Numbered from the stretch's first letter, positions 8,845 to 19,879 are shown. The stretch is DNA of 64,000 nt from Mesorhizobium loti R88b (GCF_013170845.1 NZ_CP033367.1:186001-250000); one strand, 5' to 3'. The notes: generated by a model from the sequence alone, not told the origin. A program made the numbers and translations.

Positions 8845-9050
8845 GGATGTTGCCTTCGGTGCGATCGGGCTCGTTGTAGGCAACGCCGCGAAGAAATGCT
8901 TCGTCCACGGTCGAATTGTCGTAGCGCCTGGTTTTTATGCACACGGGTCATCGCCGACACACCAGCAACGACAGAAAATCGGTTGCAAATTTTCGGGGTC
9001 ATGCTGTAGACCCGCGCGGGCGTGGCAGGAAGCCGGCTCTCTCTTTGTAC

Positions 9051-9094
9051 GCAATTCCTGTGGGAAAACCGCTAAGCACTTTTCCTGGAATTGC
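9051..9094. repeat. Dispersed 44-46 bp repeat, copy B
   Basis: Second copy of the GCAATTCC...GGAATTGC element, 44 bp, in the same orientation as the copy at 7895-7940. Inner blocks GGAAAACCGCT and GCACTTTTCCTGG match copy A with few changes. It ends 24 bp upstream of the PfkB start, so it sits in the leader of that gene. The rest of the gap from 8845 to 9118 shows nothing I can name. Confidence 0.75.
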
Positions 9095-9118
9095 TCTAGG
9101 TTTTTGGTGGAGACATTG

Positions 9119-10111
9119 ATGCCGGATTATGACGTGCTTTGCATCGGCAATGCCATTGTCGACATCATCGCCCAATGCGACGAGGACTTCCTCGTGAACA
9201 ACGGCATCATCAAGGGCGCGATGAACCTCATCGACACGGAGCGCGCCGAACTGCTTTACAGCCGCATGGGCCCGGCGATCGAGGCCTCCGGCGGCAGTGC
9301 CGGCAACACGGCCGCCGGCGTCGCCTCCCTTGGCGGCCGCGCCGCCTTCTTCGGCAAGGTTTCCAATGATGCGCTTGGCGAAATCTACGCGCATGACATC
9401 CATGCCCAGGGCGTTGCCTTCGACACCAAACCGCTCAAGGGCGAGCCGCCGACGGCGCGCTCGATGATCTTCGTCACCCCCGACGGCGAGCGCTCGATGA
9501 ACACCTATCTCGGCGCCTGCGTCGAACTCGGCCCGGAAGATGTCGAAGCCGACAAGGCATCGGGCGCCAAGGTCACCTATTTCGAAGGCTATCTGTGGGA
9601 TCCGCCGCGCGCCAAGGAAGCGATCCGGCAGACGGCGAAGCTGGCGCACGCGGCAGGCCGCGAAGTGTCGATGACATTGTCGGATTCGTTCTGCGTCGAC
9701 CGCTACCGCGACGAGTTCCTCGACCTGATGCGCTCCGGCACGGTCGACATCGTCTTCGCCAACAGCCACGAGATCAAGTCGCTCTACCAGACATCGTCGT
9801 TCGACGAGGCGCTGGCCAAGATCCGCAAGGACTGCAGAATAGCCGCCGTCACCCGCTCGGAAAAAGGCTCGGTCATCGTACGCGGCGACGAGACCGTGGT
9901 CATCCAGGCCACCACCATCAGGGAACTGGTCGACACCACGGGCGCAGGCGACCTCTACGCCGCCGGTTTCCTGCACGGCTACACGCAAGGCCGAGACCTC
10001 AAGACCTGCGGCGATCTCGGCTCACTGGCGGCCGGCCTGGTGATCCAGCAGATCGGCCCGAGGCCAAGGCAGAATTTGCGCCGCGAAGCGGAACTGGCCG
10101 GGTTGTTGTAG
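9119..10111 (+). CDS. PfkB family sugar/adenosine kinase
   Basis: Cytosolic ribokinase-family kinase of 330 residues. The N-terminus DYDVLCIGNAIVDIIAQ and the Gly-rich GGSAGNTAAGVASLGG form the sugar-binding part. The C-terminal signature DTTGAGDLYAAGFLHG carries the catalytic Asp and the anion hole. Alphaproteobacterial members of this length are annotated as adenosine kinase or carbohydrate kinase, and the substrate is not decided by sequence alone. The start is the ATG at 9119, with GGTGGAG about 6 bases upstream; the frame is open further upstream through repeat copy B but that part is not protein-like. Confidence 0.88.
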   Translation: MPDYDVLCIGNAIVDIIAQCDEDFLVNNGIIKGAMNLIDTERAELLYSRMGPAIEASGGSAGNTAAGVASLGGRAAFFGKVSNDALGEIYAHDIHAQGVAFDTKPLKGEPPTARSMIFVTPDGERSMNTYLGACVELGPEDVEADKASGAKVTYFEGYLWDPPRAKEAIRQTAKLAHAAGREVSMTLSDSFCVDRYRDEFLDLMRSGTVDIVFANSHEIKSLYQTSSFDEALAKIRKDCRIAAVTRSEKGSVIVRGDETVVIQATTIRELVDTTGAGDLYAAGFLHGYTQGRDLKTCGDLGSLAAGLVIQQIGPRPRQNLRREAELAGLL

Positions 10112-10115
10112 GGAC

Positions 10116-10172
10116 AACTGCCGATCTCCCCCCATGTGGGGGAGATGGCCGGCAGGCCAGAGGGGGGCGCTG
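10116..10172. repeat. Palindromic intergenic repeat, left copy
   Basis: About 57 bp directly after the PfkB stop. It contains a hairpin with ATCTCCCCC and GGGGGAGAT arms around a short loop, followed by GGCCGGCAGGCCAGAGG. An inverted version lies at 10265-10320. Elements of this kind (a C-run hairpin followed by GGCAGG and AGAGGGG) are common between genes in Mesorhizobium and related rhizobia. It may act as the terminator for the PfkB gene. Confidence 0.75.
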
Positions 10173-10264
10173 TCCCGCCGGCATTTCCAATGTTTACCTC
10201 ACAGGGCGCGACGCCCGCCCAGAGCGTGGGGCACGGCGCAAGCATTGCTACGCAGCGATCCTTC

Positions 10265-10320
10265 GCGCCCGCCTCTGCCCTGCCGGGCATCTCCCCCACG
10301 AAGGGGGAGATCGGCAACTT
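10265..10320. repeat. Palindromic intergenic repeat, right copy (inverted)
   Basis: Inverted partner of 10116-10172: its complement reads AAGTTGCCGATCTCCCCC, a loop, GGGGGAGATG, then CCGGCAGGGCAGAGG. The pair encloses about 90 bp without recognisable content. Together with the 220 bp that follow to the next gene, where I see no gene and only weak promoter-like sequence, this fills the single gap above 300 bp in the window (10112-10541). Confidence 0.75.
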
Positions 10321-10541
10321 CACCGTCGCGTGATTGTCATATATCGCTCTTACACGAAAACGAGAGCGTCCCGTGACTGACATTTCGGGGCGCTCGCAGT
10401 CAGATGGGGTGTTGAAAGATGCAAGACAGCAAGCTGTCGGGCGGACGTATTCGTTCGCGCCGCGATTTCCGTTTTCCGCGCTAGAAATTCAGCAATCGGC
10501 CGCAGCCGAGGGAGGAGCGCGCGCGGCCAGAAGACAGATGC

Positions 10542-11231
10542 ATGAGCAGATTTCAGACCACCGGTCGCGGACAGGACGACTTCGCGGAGATGGTCGCCGA
10601 GGATGTCGAGCGCGCACTTGCCCGCCATGACGAGGCTATAAACCAATCCACAGTGGTCTCGCTCGGCAAGATCGCCGCCGGCATAGCGTCCGCCGTAACC
10701 TTGCTTTCGCCCAAGCATCAGCGCGCCATCGACGCCATCCATGCCGACCTTCCCGGCCTTGCCTCGAAATTCGTGCGTGCGCTGGCGGCGGAAGCCGCGC
10801 GCCGCAGTGAAGCCGGCACCACCGGAAATCCACCGACAGCATTGCTGGCCAATGAGACGCCTCCCTCGCCGTCCGACGACCTCGAATCGATGCTGATCGA
10901 GGACTGGGCCGGCCGCGTCGCCGGCTCGACCTATCTGGAAGAGAATTTGCACATCGCCCGCTCGACCCTGCATCGCTGGCAAAGGCGAAACAACGTCATC
11001 GCCTTGCGCAAGGGTGGCCGCAAGCACGTCTTCCCGCTGGCGCAGTTCGTCGACGGCAGGCCGGTGGCGGGCATTAGCGACGTGCTGTCCCTGATCGGCA
11101 ATCCGAGGCTCGCCTGGCTGTGGCTGACCCGGCCTGCGGCGCAACTCGACGGCCGTGTTCCAATCGACCTGCTGCGGGCGGACCAGATCGACGACGTTGT
11201 GGAAGCAGCAAGGGTGTTCGCGCCGGGCTGA
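10542..11231 (+). CDS. Orphan Xre/MbcA/ParS-like antitoxin family protein
   Basis: A 229-residue soluble protein. The C-terminal 50 residues (GNPRLAWLWLTRPAAQ, then LDGRVPIDLLRADQID and VVEAARVF) match the layout of the ParS/MbcA toxin-binding domain, in which a WL...P...L.G..P.DLL core contacts a RES-type toxin. The middle (residues 115-150) has an HTH-like stretch ENLHIARSTLHRWQRRNNV followed by a short strand pair, consistent with DNA binding. The first 100 residues are unassigned. RES toxin genes normally follow directly; here the next gene is a diguanylate cyclase on the other strand, so the protein appears to be an orphan or a regulator derived from an antitoxin. Confidence 0.6.
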   Translation: MSRFQTTGRGQDDFAEMVAEDVERALARHDEAINQSTVVSLGKIAAGIASAVTLLSPKHQRAIDAIHADLPGLASKFVRALAAEAARRSEAGTTGNPPTALLANETPPSPSDDLESMLIEDWAGRVAGSTYLEENLHIARSTLHRWQRRNNVIALRKGGRKHVFPLAQFVDGRPVAGISDVLSLIGNPRLAWLWLTRPAAQLDGRVPIDLLRADQIDDVVEAARVFAPG

Positions 11232-11281
11232 AGCCGGCACTGTCGGATATCGGAGTCGACGTTAAATTCGCACCGATAGCT

Positions 11282-12367
11282 TTACGCGGTCTTGCGAAGG
11301 TGAGGCCCGGACGATGGCTGTTGCGGCGTCATTTCGCTGGCGGTGACCAGGCGATTGCGGCCGCTTTTTTTGCCGATGTACATCAGCCGGTCGGCGAGCG
11401 CGATCAGCGCTTCGGAGTCCGCAGCCTCCGCCGGATACATGGCCACGCCAACAGTGCAGCCGACCTGGATGGTGCCATTGGGCGTCGGAACCTTTATCCG
11501 CAACCTTTCCAGGATGCGTTCAGCGACACGCACGGCCTTCAGCTGTGCCAGATCGGTGTCGGCCGAGAACAGGAAGGCGAACTCGTCGCCGCCAAGCCGG
11601 GCAACGAAATCGGCGCTGCGCAGGATCGAGCGAAGCTGGCTCGACACGCGCTGCAGCAGCGCATCGCCGGCCTCGTGGCCGAGCGTGTCGTTGACTTCCT
11701 TGAACCGGTCGAGGTCGATGAACAGAAGCCCGGCCGCCTCGCCGGTGGCGCCACAGCGCGCAACCACCGATTTGAGCTCGTTGTGGAAGGCACGCCGGTT
11801 GGGCAGGTCGGTCAAGGCATCGTGGTTGGCCGAGTGATCGCTCTGCTGCTTGGCAACCTCGATTTCGCGCTTTTGCGCCGACAGTTCCTCATTGGCGGTC
11901 TTCAGGTCCAGAAGCAGCTGGGCGTTGAGGTCCTCGACCACCTTGCGGTCGCTGATGTCGACGACGAAGCCTTCCAGGAATTCGAGTTCGCCGGCCTCGT
12001 CCCAGACACCGCCGCCGATCTCACGGACCCAGAGCGGTTCGCCGACCTGCGGCACGATGCGGTAGTCGACGTTCCAGTTGCAGCGCGCCTCGAGCGCGGC
12101 GTCGACGGCGGCATAGACAGACGGCAAATCATCCGGGTGGATCGCCGAGACATAGTCTCGTACGGCATTGTGAATGAAATCGCTCGGCCGATAGCCGCTG
12201 ACGGTGAAAATGCCGTCGCTGATATAGAGCATGGTGTAGGACGCGTCGTTGCGGCAACGGTAGAGATAACCGTCCATGCGCCCGGTGATGCTGAGCAAAG
12301 CATCCAATCGCTCGTCGTGGTAGGCTCGCTCGCCGGCCACGGATACAGAAACGCCGTCATGCTTCAT
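11282..12367 (-). CDS. PAS-GGDEF diguanylate cyclase
   Basis: A 361-residue soluble signalling protein that makes cyclic di-GMP from two GTP. Residues 30-143 form a PAS/PAC sensor ending in EGFVVDISDRK; residues 143-178 look like a coiled-coil linker; residues 180-345 are the GGDEF domain, starting NHDALTDLPNRRAF. The active site GGDEF (259-263) is intact. The product-inhibition site RxxD is present as RSAD at 250-253, with the required five-residue spacing, so the enzyme is probably both active and feedback-inhibited. There is no membrane segment and no EAL domain. It is convergent with the ParS-like gene. Confidence 0.92.
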   Translation of the reverse strand: MKHDGVSVSVAGERAYHDERLDALLSITGRMDGYLYRCRNDASYTMLYISDGIFTVSGYRPSDFIHNAVRDYVSAIHPDDLPSVYAAVDAALEARCNWNVDYRIVPQVGEPLWVREIGGGVWDEAGELEFLEGFVVDISDRKVVEDLNAQLLLDLKTANEELSAQKREIEVAKQQSDHSANHDALTDLPNRRAFHNELKSVVARCGATGEAAGLLFIDLDRFKEVNDTLGHEAGDALLQRVSSQLRSILRSADFVARLGGDEFAFLFSADTDLAQLKAVRVAERILERLRIKVPTPNGTIQVGCTVGVAMYPAEAADSEALIALADRLMYIGKKSGRNRLVTASEMTPQQPSSGPHLRKTA

Positions 12368-12547
12368 GGCCGCACCCCCATTTGGCGGTCTGAGCGCGCC
12401 GTGGATGCCGTTACGGCATGCGGCAAGAGCTTCCCTATATCAGCTGAATCTTATCAAGATGTTATGGGTGGGGGTCCGGCGGAGTTTTGAGCGCCGCCGC
12501 GTTCGAAGAGCTAGATCGTTGGCTTCCGCCCTCTCCAGGACCGCTCG

Positions 12548-14827
12548 TCACGTCCCCGCCGTATACGCCGCGATCGCCGCCATGTTGACGATGTCGCTGT
12601 CCTTGGCGTTCAGCGACACAATCTGCACCGGCTTGTTGAGACCAACCAGCAGCGGGCCGATGACGGTCGAGCCGCCGAGTTCCTGCAGCATCTTGGTCGA
12701 GATCGAGGCTGAGTGGAAGGCCGGCATGATCAGCACATTGGCCGGGCCGGTGAGCCTTATGAACGGGTATTGCGCCATGGCGCGGGCGTTGAGCGCGACG
12801 TCGGCGGCCATTTCGCCGTCATATTCGAAGTCGACGCGGCGCTTGTCGAGTATGCGCACGGCTTCCTGGACACGCTCGGAGCGCTCGCCCTGCGGATGGC
12901 CGAAGGTGGAATAGGCAAGCATGGCGAGCCTCGGCTCATAGCCCATGCGGCGGGCGAAGCCTGCCGCCTCCTCGGCGATGTCGGCGATCTGCTCGGCGTT
13001 CGGCATGTCGTGCACGGCGGTGTCGGCGACCAGCACGGTCTTGCCCCGCGCCAGCACGATCGAGACGCCGATGACGCGGTGGCCGGGCTTGGCGTCGATG
13101 ACGCGGCGGATGTCGTCCAGCGCTGTCGAATAGTTGCGGGTGACGCCGGTGACGATGCCGTCGGCATCGCCCAGCGCCACCATGCAGGCGGCAAAATGGT
13201 TGCGGTCGTTGTTGATCAGCCGCTGGCAGTCGCGAAACAGGAAGCCTTTGCGCTGCATGCGCTCATAGAGATAGTCGGTGTAGATGCCGTTGCGGCGCGA
13301 CAGCCTGGCGTTGATGATCTCGATGCCTTGCTTGTTGAGGTCGATGCCGGCGTGCTTGGCGTTTTCCTTGATGACATCGTCGCGGCCAAGCAGGATGGCG
13401 GTGCCGAGCCGCTGGTTCACATAGGAGACGGCGGCGCGCATCACCTGCTCCTCCTCACCCTCGGCGAAGACGATGCGCTTGGGTTGGCGGCGCACGCGGT
13501 CGTAGATGCGCTGCAAGGTGGAGGCGATCGGGTCGCGGCGGGCCGACAGTTCCTGCGCGTAACGGTCGAGGTCGAGGATCGGCTTTTGGGCAACCCCCGA
13601 ATCCATCGCCGCCTTGGCCACGGCAAGCGGAATGGCCGAGATCAGGCGCGGGTCGAACGGCACCGGGATGATGTAGTTGGGGCCGAATTTCGGCCGGTTA
13701 CCCTGATAGGCGGCAGCGACATCGTCCGGCACATCCTGGCGCGCCAGTGCGGCCAGCGCCTGGGCGGCGGCAATCTTCATGTCGTCATTGATGGTGGTGG
13801 CCCTGACATCCAGCGCACCGCGGAAGATATAGGGGAAGCCGAGCACGTTGTTGACCTGGTTCGGGTAATCCGAACGGCCCGTCGCCATGATGGCGTCGGT
13901 GCGGATCTCGGCCACTTCCTCCGGCGTGATTTCAGGATCGGGATTGGCCATGGCGAAGATGATCGGGTTCTTGGCCATCGACTGCACCATGGCGGTGGTC
14001 AGCGCACCCTTGGCGGAGAGGCCGAGGAAGACGTCGGCGCCATCGAGCGCCTCAGCCAGGCTGCGCGCATCGGTCTTGGCGGCATGCGCCGACTTCCACT
14101 GGTTCATGCCTTCGGTGCGGCCCTGGAAGACCACGCCCTTGGTGTCGCACAGGATGATGTTTTCCGGCGCGAAGCCCATCGCCTTCATCAGTTCGATACA
14201 GGCAATGCCGGCGGCGCCGGCGCCGTTGCAGACCATTTTCGTGGTCTTCATGTCGCGGCCGGTGATTTCCAGCGCGTTGATCAGGCCGGCGGCCGAGATG
14301 ATGGCGGTGCCATGCTGGTCGTCGTGGAAGACCGGGATGTCCATCAGTTCGCGCAGGCGCTGCTCGATGATGAAGCATTCCGGCGCCTTGATGTCTTCCA
14401 GGTTGATACCGCCGAAGGAGGGTCCGAGGAAGCGCACGCAATTGATGAACTCGTCGGCGTCCTCGGTGTCGACCTCGAGGTCGATGGAATCGACGTCGGC
14501 GAAGCGCTTGAACAGCACCGCCTTGCCTTCCATCACCGGCTTCGAGGCCAGCGCACCGAGATTGCCGAGGCCGAGGATGGCGGTGCCATTGGAAATGACG
14601 GCGACCATGTTGCCGCGCGTCGTGTAGTCGAAGGCGCGGCTGGGGTCTTCGGCGATTGCCAGAACCGGCACCGCGACACCAGGCGAATAGGCGAGGCTGA
14701 GGTCGCGCTGCGTCGCCATCGGCTTGGTGGCAACGACCTCCAGCTTGCCGGGGCGGCCCATGGCGTGGAATTCGAGCGCCTCCTGCGCGCTGACGGACGG
14801 ACCGCTGTTTTCGGTTTTCCTGGCCAT
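12548..14827 (-). CDS. maeB: Malic enzyme with C-terminal phosphotransacetylase-like domain
   Basis: A 759-residue chimeric malic enzyme converting malate to pyruvate and CO2 with NAD(P) reduction. Residues 1-430 hold the malic domain, including [11 protein letters not shown], the metal and substrate segment HDDQHGTA, and the nucleotide-binding [11 protein letters not shown]. Residues 440-759 form the phosphotransacetylase-like tail ([16 protein letters not shown] at its start), which in this family regulates rather than makes acetyl-CoA. Rhizobia carry two such enzymes, NAD-type Dme and NADP-type Tme; I cannot tell which this is. Dme is needed for symbiotic nitrogen fixation in Sinorhizobium. 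Confidence 0.95.
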   Translation of the reverse strand: MARKTENSGPSVSAQEALEFHAMGRPGKLEVVATKPMATQRDLSLAYSPGVAVPVLAIAEDPSRAFDYTTRGNMVAVISNGTAILGLGNLGALASKPVMEGKAVLFKRFADVDSIDLEVDTEDADEFINCVRFLGPSFGGINLEDIKAPECFIIEQRLRELMDIPVFHDDQHGTAIISAAGLINALEITGRDMKTTKMVCNGAGAAGIACIELMKAMGFAPENIILCDTKGVVFQGRTEGMNQWKSAHAAKTDARSLAEALDGADVFLGLSAKGALTTAMVQSMAKNPIIFAMANPDPEITPEEVAEIRTDAIMATGRSDYPNQVNNVLGFPYIFRGALDVRATTINDDMKIAAAQALAALARQDVPDDVAAAYQGNRPKFGPNYIIPVPFDPRLISAIPLAVAKAAMDSGVAQKPILDLDRYAQELSARRDPIASTLQRIYDRVRRQPKRIVFAEGEEEQVMRAAVSYVNQRLGTAILLGRDDVIKENAKHAGIDLNKQGIEIINARLSRRNGIYTDYLYERMQRKGFLFRDCQRLINNDRNHFAACMVALGDADGIVTGVTRNYSTALDDIRRVIDAKPGHRVIGVSIVLARGKTVLVADTAVHDMPNAEQIADIAEEAAGFARRMGYEPRLAMLAYSTFGHPQGERSERVQEAVRILDKRRVDFEYDGEMAADVALNARAMAQYPFIRLTGPANVLIMPAFHSASISTKMLQELGGSTVIGPLLVGLNKPVQIVSLNAKDSDIVNMAAIAAYTAGT

Positions 14828-14960
14828 GATGCTTTTGATTTCCTCGCCGGTGCAGCACCTCGTTGAAGCGGGTGCTTTGTTTCGCTCCGAATTAAGACCA
14901 CGCGCCGCCCCGTGTAAACCGCCAAGCTGGGCAAAGCTGCTTCAAAGCGGACACGTTCGG

Positions 14961-16148
14961 TCAGGAACCATGCTGCGCTGACTTGAATGCCGCGATCTCA
15001 CGTGCATGCTCGCGCAGCGTGGCCCAGCGCATCAAGGTTCCAGCACCCTGAAATGGCCATTGCGAGAAGGGCGGGTCGCTGCTGCCCAGGCGCTGCTTCA
15101 GTGCCGACAGATAGGCCGTCAGGTCCAGCCGCCCGGCCCGCACTTTTTCAAGCGTGCGCTCGCGGATTTCCTCACGCGGGATGGCGCGGTCGCGGAGCCG
15201 CTCGACCGCGCGCCTGATGGCTGCCGGTTCCGGCTCGACGATCATGCAATAGTCCGGGTCGAAAAAGACGTCCCGGCCGCCGAGGCTTGGCGTGCTAACG
15301 ATCGGCAGACCGGCGAGCAGATATTCCATGGAGGCATACATCGCCCCCTCCTCGGCCGACAGGCAAAGTCCGACGGCGGCCTGGTTGTAGACACGGTTGA
15401 CTTCGGGTGTTGTCAGCTTGGCGGTCATGCCGTCGACGATCGGATTGGCGATGTGGTGCAGCGGTGATTGCGCCTGCAGGCGGCGGATAAAGGCACGGGC
15501 GCCGGCTGGTGACACCTCGCCGATCGAAAAGGTGATATGAACCAGCCTTTCAATGTCGAGCGCGAGATAATGGCGCTTGGTGTGCGAAATGCGGCCATTA
15601 TAGACGGCGTCGAATACGACCGGCACGTCCGGCAACGGGCGGAACATCTCTTCCGAGACCATGAGATTGTGGTTGGAAACGATCGCGGTGCCGCCGGCCG
15701 CGGCAACAAGGTGGCGTTCCTCTTCGGTGTTGCAGAGGAAAATCAGCTCGTGAAGCGGGAACCGCTTGCGGTACCAGGCTAGATCCGCGCCCATCCTTCC
15801 GACCACATGCGGCCGCTCCAATGTCCAGTTCGGCGACAGCAGCAAGGTCGCGCGCCGCTTGGCCAGGCGCCGACCGATGGCGGCGACGGTGGAGAGCGGG
15901 CGGGCGCCACCGATCGGCGTATAGAGTATCAGCGGATCGTGGCTGACCGCATAAACCGAAACGACCATGCCCCCGTCGACATCCCGCAACGGACCATGGA
16001 TCGGAAGAAGGAAAGGTATGCGCTTGGCGGCCGAAAGCCGGGCCTTGCCAAAAAGCTTGGCCGCGCGCCGTACGATGTCCAGCCGCTCGAAGGGCGAACG
16101 GACCGCACCGATCATCTCCTCGAATGCTTCCTGGCCAAACCTGTCCAT
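14961..16148 (-). CDS. Glycosyltransferase, GT-B fold (group 1-like)
   Basis: A 395-residue protein, probably a cytoplasmic or membrane-associated glycosyltransferase. The C-terminal half carries the GT-B donor-binding pattern EEGAMYASMEYLLAGLPIVS, then TPSLGGR, which corresponds to the E-x7-E region of family 4 enzymes. The N-terminal half is less conserved. The acceptor is unknown; no polysaccharide cluster adjoins it, although a family 25 glycosyltransferase lies 7 kb downstream. The ATG at 16148 was used. It is divergent from mutS across 155 bp. Confidence 0.75.
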   Translation of the reverse strand: MDRFGQEAFEEMIGAVRSPFERLDIVRRAAKLFGKARLSAAKRIPFLLPIHGPLRDVDGGMVVSVYAVSHDPLILYTPIGGARPLSTVAAIGRRLAKRRATLLLSPNWTLERPHVVGRMGADLAWYRKRFPLHELIFLCNTEEERHLVAAAGGTAIVSNHNLMVSEEMFRPLPDVPVVFDAVYNGRISHTKRHYLALDIERLVHITFSIGEVSPAGARAFIRRLQAQSPLHHIANPIVDGMTAKLTTPEVNRVYNQAAVGLCLSAEEGAMYASMEYLLAGLPIVSTPSLGGRDVFFDPDYCMIVEPEPAAIRRAVERLRDRAIPREEIRERTLEKVRAGRLDLTAYLSALKQRLGSSDPPFSQWPFQGAGTLMRWATLREHAREIAAFKSAQHGS

Positions 16149-16303
16149 CTGCCAATGCCTTGTCCGCAGCGATGATTAAGTGCGACTTCACCTCGTTGCA
16201 ATGCTGGTGAGCCCATCAAACGATGGTGGCGGCAACGCAGTCGTCCCCTGCTTTTCGAGACGCCGGCATTAAACCCTGCCATCACATCTGCTAGCGTGTC
16301 GGC

Positions 16304-19033
16304 ATGAACATGCACATTCCGAACGAGCCGGACGCCCCTGAGGCCATGAGGCCGTTGCCGGCCGCCACTGCCGGCGCCACGCCAATGATCGAGCAGTTCA
16401 TCGAGATCAAGGCGGCGAACCCGGATTCGCTGCTGTTCTACCGCATGGGTGATTTCTACGAGCTGTTCTTCGACGATGCCGAGAAGGCAAGCCGGGCGCT
16501 GGGCATCGTTCTCACCAAACGCGGCAAGTACCAGGGCCACGATATCCCGATGTGCGGCGTGCCGGTGCATGCGGCCGACGACTATCTGCAGAAGCTGATC
16601 GGCCAGGGGTTCCGCGTCGCCGTCTGCGAGCAGATCGAGGATCCGGCCGAGGCGAAGAAGCGCGGCGGCAAATCCGTGGTGCGCCGCGACGTGGTGCGGC
16701 TGGTGACGCCGGGCACCATCACCGAGGACAAATTGCTGGCGCCGTCGGAATCGAGTTTTCTGATGGCGCTGGGGCGGGTGAAAGGCGGCAGCGACCACAG
16801 CTTTGCAATTGCCTGGATCGATATCTCGACCGGCGCGTTCCGTGTTGCCGAGACCACCGCCGACCGGCTGCTGGCCGACATCTTCCGCGTTGACCCACGC
16901 GAACTGATCGTCGCCGAGCCGGTGTTTCATGATCCCGAGCTGAAGCCGGTGTTCGACGTGCTTGGCCGCGTTGCCAGCCCACAGCCGCCGAGCCTGTTCG
17001 ATTCGGCCTCGGCCACCGGGCGCATCGCGCGCTTCTTCGACGTGGCGACGCCCGACAGTTTCGGGGCGTTTTCGCGCGCCGAACTGTCAGCGATCTCGGG
17101 CGCCATCGCCTATGTCGAGAAGACGCAGAAGGCAGAGCGGCCGCCTTTGTCGCGGCCGGAGCGCGAGGAGCAGGGCTCGACCCTGTTCATCGATCCGGCA
17201 ACGCGCGGCAATCTCGAGCTCTTGCGCACATTGTCCGGCAGCCGCGAGGGTTCGCTTTTCAAGGCAATCGACCGCACGGTGACCGGCGGCGGCGCAAGGC
17301 TGCTGGCCGACCGGCTGATGGCGCCGCTGACCGACCCGGCGGCGATCGGCGCCCGGCTGGATTCGGTTTCGTTCTTCCGCTCCGAGACGCGGCTGTGCCA
17401 GGCGGTGCGGACGAGCCTGAAAAGCGTCGCCGACATGCCACGTGCGCTATCCAGGCTGGCGCTCAACCGTGGCGGCCCGCGCGATCTCGGTGCGCTGCGA
17501 GCCGGTTTCGAGGCCGCCGGCGCGATCGCCGAAATCTTTGCCGCGACCGCCCTGCCCCAGGAATTGACGGCATCGCTAGACGCTATTCAAGCACTGCCCC
17601 AGGCGCTTGCCCGGCATCTGACGCAGGCGCTGGGCGAGGAACTGCCGCTGCTCAAGCGCGACGGCGGCTTCGTGCGTGGCGGCTACCACCCGGAACTCGA
17701 TGAGATGCGGGCACTGCGCGACGAATCGCGAAAGGTGATCGCCGGGCTGGAGCGCTCGCTGATCGAGGAGACCGGCATCCGTTCGCTAAAAATCCGGCAC
17801 AACAATGTGCTCGGCTATTACATAGAGGTGACCGCCAACCACCATGCGATCATGACCGGCAGCGATGGCGCCAAGGCGCGCTTCATCCATCGTCAGACCA
17901 TGGCGAACGCCATGCGCTTCACCACGACCGAGCTTGCCGAACTCGAAACCAAGATCGCCAATGCCGCCGACCGGGCACTGAGCATCGAACTGAACGCCTT
18001 CGATGCGCTGACTGTGGAGGCAGTCGGCGAGGCGGAAAAAATCCGCGCCGGCGCCGATGCGCTGGCGGTGATCGACGTGTCGGCGGCACTCGCGCTTCTG
18101 TCGGAAAGCGAGGCCTGGTGTCGGCCGGTGGTGGATTCCAGCCTCGCCTTCGAGATTTCGGGCGGCCGGCATCCGGTGGTCGAGCAGGCACTGCGCCGTT
18201 CCGGCGAAGGCCCGTTCGTCGCCAATGATTGCGACCTCTCCCCGGAGGGCAGCGCCAAGAACGGCGCCATCTGGCTGCTGACCGGCCCCAATATGGGTGG
18301 TAAGTCGACCTTCCTGCGCCAGAATGCCCTGATCGCCATCCTGGCCCAGACCGGCTCCTTCGTGCCGGCGGCATCGGCTCATATCGGCGTCGTCGACCGG
18401 CTGTTCTCGCGCGTCGGCGCCTCCGACGATCTGGCGCGCGGCCGCTCGACCTTCATGGTCGAGATGGTCGAGACGGCGGCGATCCTCAACCAGGCCGGCG
18501 AACGCGCGCTCGTCATTCTCGACGAGATCGGCCGCGGCACCGCCACCTTCGACGGTCTGTCGATCGCCTGGGCGGCGGTCGAATATCTGCACGAGAAGAA
18601 CCGCTGCCGGGCGATCTTCGCCACCCATTTCCACGAAATGACCTCGCTCGCCGGCAAACTGGCGCGGCTGCACAACGTCACCATGCGGGTCAAGGAATGG
18701 GAAAACGACGTCGTCTTTCTGCATGAGGTCGGCAAGGGCGCGGCCGACCGCTCCTACGGCGTGCAGGTGGCGCGACTGGCCGGGCTGCCGGAAGCCGTGG
18801 TCGACCGCGCAAAGCAGGTACTGCACCAGTTGGAGGAAGGCGAAGTTTCGGGCAAGACCAACCGTCTGGTAGACGACCTGCCGCTGTTTTCCGTGGCGGT
18901 AAAGCGCGAGGCAGCGAAGCCGGTGAAGAACGACGCGCTGGGTGCTGCGCTCGGCGACATCAACCCCGACGAGATGACGCCAAGGGAAGCACTGGAGGCA
19001 TTGTACCGGCTGAAGGGGCTGGCCGGGAAGTAA
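16304..19033 (+). CDS. mutS: DNA mismatch repair protein MutS
   Basis: Full-length MutS of 909 residues. The N-terminal mismatch-binding domain has [19 protein letters not shown], including the Phe-x-Glu wedge. The connector, lever and clamp domains follow. The C-terminal ABC-type ATPase holds Walker [14 protein letters not shown], a Walker B ending in LDEIGRGT, and the His-containing ATHFHEMT switch. MutS recognises mispairs as a dimer and recruits MutL. The stop abuts the stop of the convergent aldo/keto reductase gene with no gap, so transcripts must overlap or terminate inside the neighbours. Confidence 0.98.
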   Translation: MNMHIPNEPDAPEAMRPLPAATAGATPMIEQFIEIKAANPDSLLFYRMGDFYELFFDDAEKASRALGIVLTKRGKYQGHDIPMCGVPVHAADDYLQKLIGQGFRVAVCEQIEDPAEAKKRGGKSVVRRDVVRLVTPGTITEDKLLAPSESSFLMALGRVKGGSDHSFAIAWIDISTGAFRVAETTADRLLADIFRVDPRELIVAEPVFHDPELKPVFDVLGRVASPQPPSLFDSASATGRIARFFDVATPDSFGAFSRAELSAISGAIAYVEKTQKAERPPLSRPEREEQGSTLFIDPATRGNLELLRTLSGSREGSLFKAIDRTVTGGGARLLADRLMAPLTDPAAIGARLDSVSFFRSETRLCQAVRTSLKSVADMPRALSRLALNRGGPRDLGALRAGFEAAGAIAEIFAATALPQELTASLDAIQALPQALARHLTQALGEELPLLKRDGGFVRGGYHPELDEMRALRDESRKVIAGLERSLIEETGIRSLKIRHNNVLGYYIEVTANHHAIMTGSDGAKARFIHRQTMANAMRFTTTELAELETKIANAADRALSIELNAFDALTVEAVGEAEKIRAGADALAVIDVSAALALLSESEAWCRPVVDSSLAFEISGGRHPVVEQALRRSGEGPFVANDCDLSPEGSAKNGAIWLLTGPNMGGKSTFLRQNALIAILAQTGSFVPAASAHIGVVDRLFSRVGASDDLARGRSTFMVEMVETAAILNQAGERALVILDEIGRGTATFDGLSIAWAAVEYLHEKNRCRAIFATHFHEMTSLAGKLARLHNVTMRVKEWENDVVFLHEVGKGAADRSYGVQVARLAGLPEAVVDRAKQVLHQLEEGEVSGKTNRLVDDLPLFSVAVKREAAKPVKNDALGAALGDINPDEMTPREALEALYRLKGLAGK

Positions 19034-19879
19034 TCAGATCATCTCCAGCCCGCGCTTGCGCGTCGGTGGCGGGAACGCGCGGTCGAGATCGGCGAGATCC
19101 TCGCCTGTAAGCTTGATGTCGAGCGCGGCAAAATTCTGACGCACATGCTCCTGGCTGCTGGCCTTGGGGATGGCGATGACGCCGTCCTGCTGCATCACCC
19201 AGGCGAGAGCGATCTGAGCTGCGGTCGCATGGTGGCGGGCGGCGACGGCGTCTAGGCGGCCGTTGTGCGCCAGCGCGCCTTGCTCGACCGGCGAATAGGC
19301 CATCAGCGGAATGCCGCGCTGCCGGCTCCAGGGTGCGAGATCGAACTCGAGGCCGCGCCGGACGAGGTTGTAGAGCACCTGGTTGGTCTGGACGGTGCCG
19401 CCATTGGCCACGCCGACCAGCTCTTCCATTTCCTCGGTGTCGAAATTGCTGACACCCCAATGGCGGATCTTGCCGGCCTTCTTCAAGGCCTCGAAGGCCT
19501 CGACCGTCTCCGCCAACGGCACGCTGCCAGGCCAGTGCAAGAGATAGAGGTCGATGCGGTCGGTGCGCAGCCGCTTCAGGCTGTTTTCGCAGGCGCGCTG
19601 CACACCGGCGCGGGAAGCGTTTGACGGTAGCACTTTCGAGACCAGAAAAGTCTCGTCGCGGCGCCCGGCGATGGCTTCGGCCACCACCTCCTCGGCGCCG
19701 CCGCTGGCATACATTTCGGCGGTGTCGATCAGCGTGATGCCAAGATCGAGACCGAGCTTTAGAGCGTTCACTTCACCGGCACGGCGGCGCGAATCCTCGC
19801 CCATCTTCCATGTGCCCTGGCCGAGCACGGCAATGGCTTCGCCTTGGGGTAGCGTGGTGGTTCTGATGGCCGATGGCAT
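19034..19879 (-). CDS. Aldo/keto reductase
   Basis: A 281-residue NADPH-dependent reductase with the AKR barrel. The catalytic tetrad is complete: Asp52 and Tyr57 in [11 protein letters not shown], Lys82 in LVSKV, and His115 in LLHWPG. The NADP-binding [16 protein letters not shown] lies near the C-terminus. Related proteins reduce a broad range of aldehydes; the physiological substrate is not evident. Its stop lies immediately beside the mutS stop on the other strand. Confidence 0.92.
   Translation of the reverse strand: MPSAIRTTTLPQGEAIAVLGQGTWKMGEDSRRRAGEVNALKLGLDLGITLIDTAEMYASGGAEEVVAEAIAGRRDETFLVSKVLPSNASRAGVQRACENSLKRLRTDRIDLYLLHWPGSVPLAETVEAFEALKKAGKIRHWGVSNFDTEEMEELVGVANGGTVQTNQVLYNLVRRGLEFDLAPWSRQRGIPLMAYSPVEQGALAHNGRLDAVAARHHATAAQIALAWVMQQDGVIAIPKASSQEHVRQNFAALDIKLTGEDLADLDRAFPPPTRKRGLEMI

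Noticed and set aside
12713..14866. A 717-codon open frame on the plus strand across the malic enzyme gene
   Set aside because: It is the antisense shadow of maeB; its Arg/Gly/Asp/His-rich translation has no domain, while the minus strand encodes a complete enzyme.
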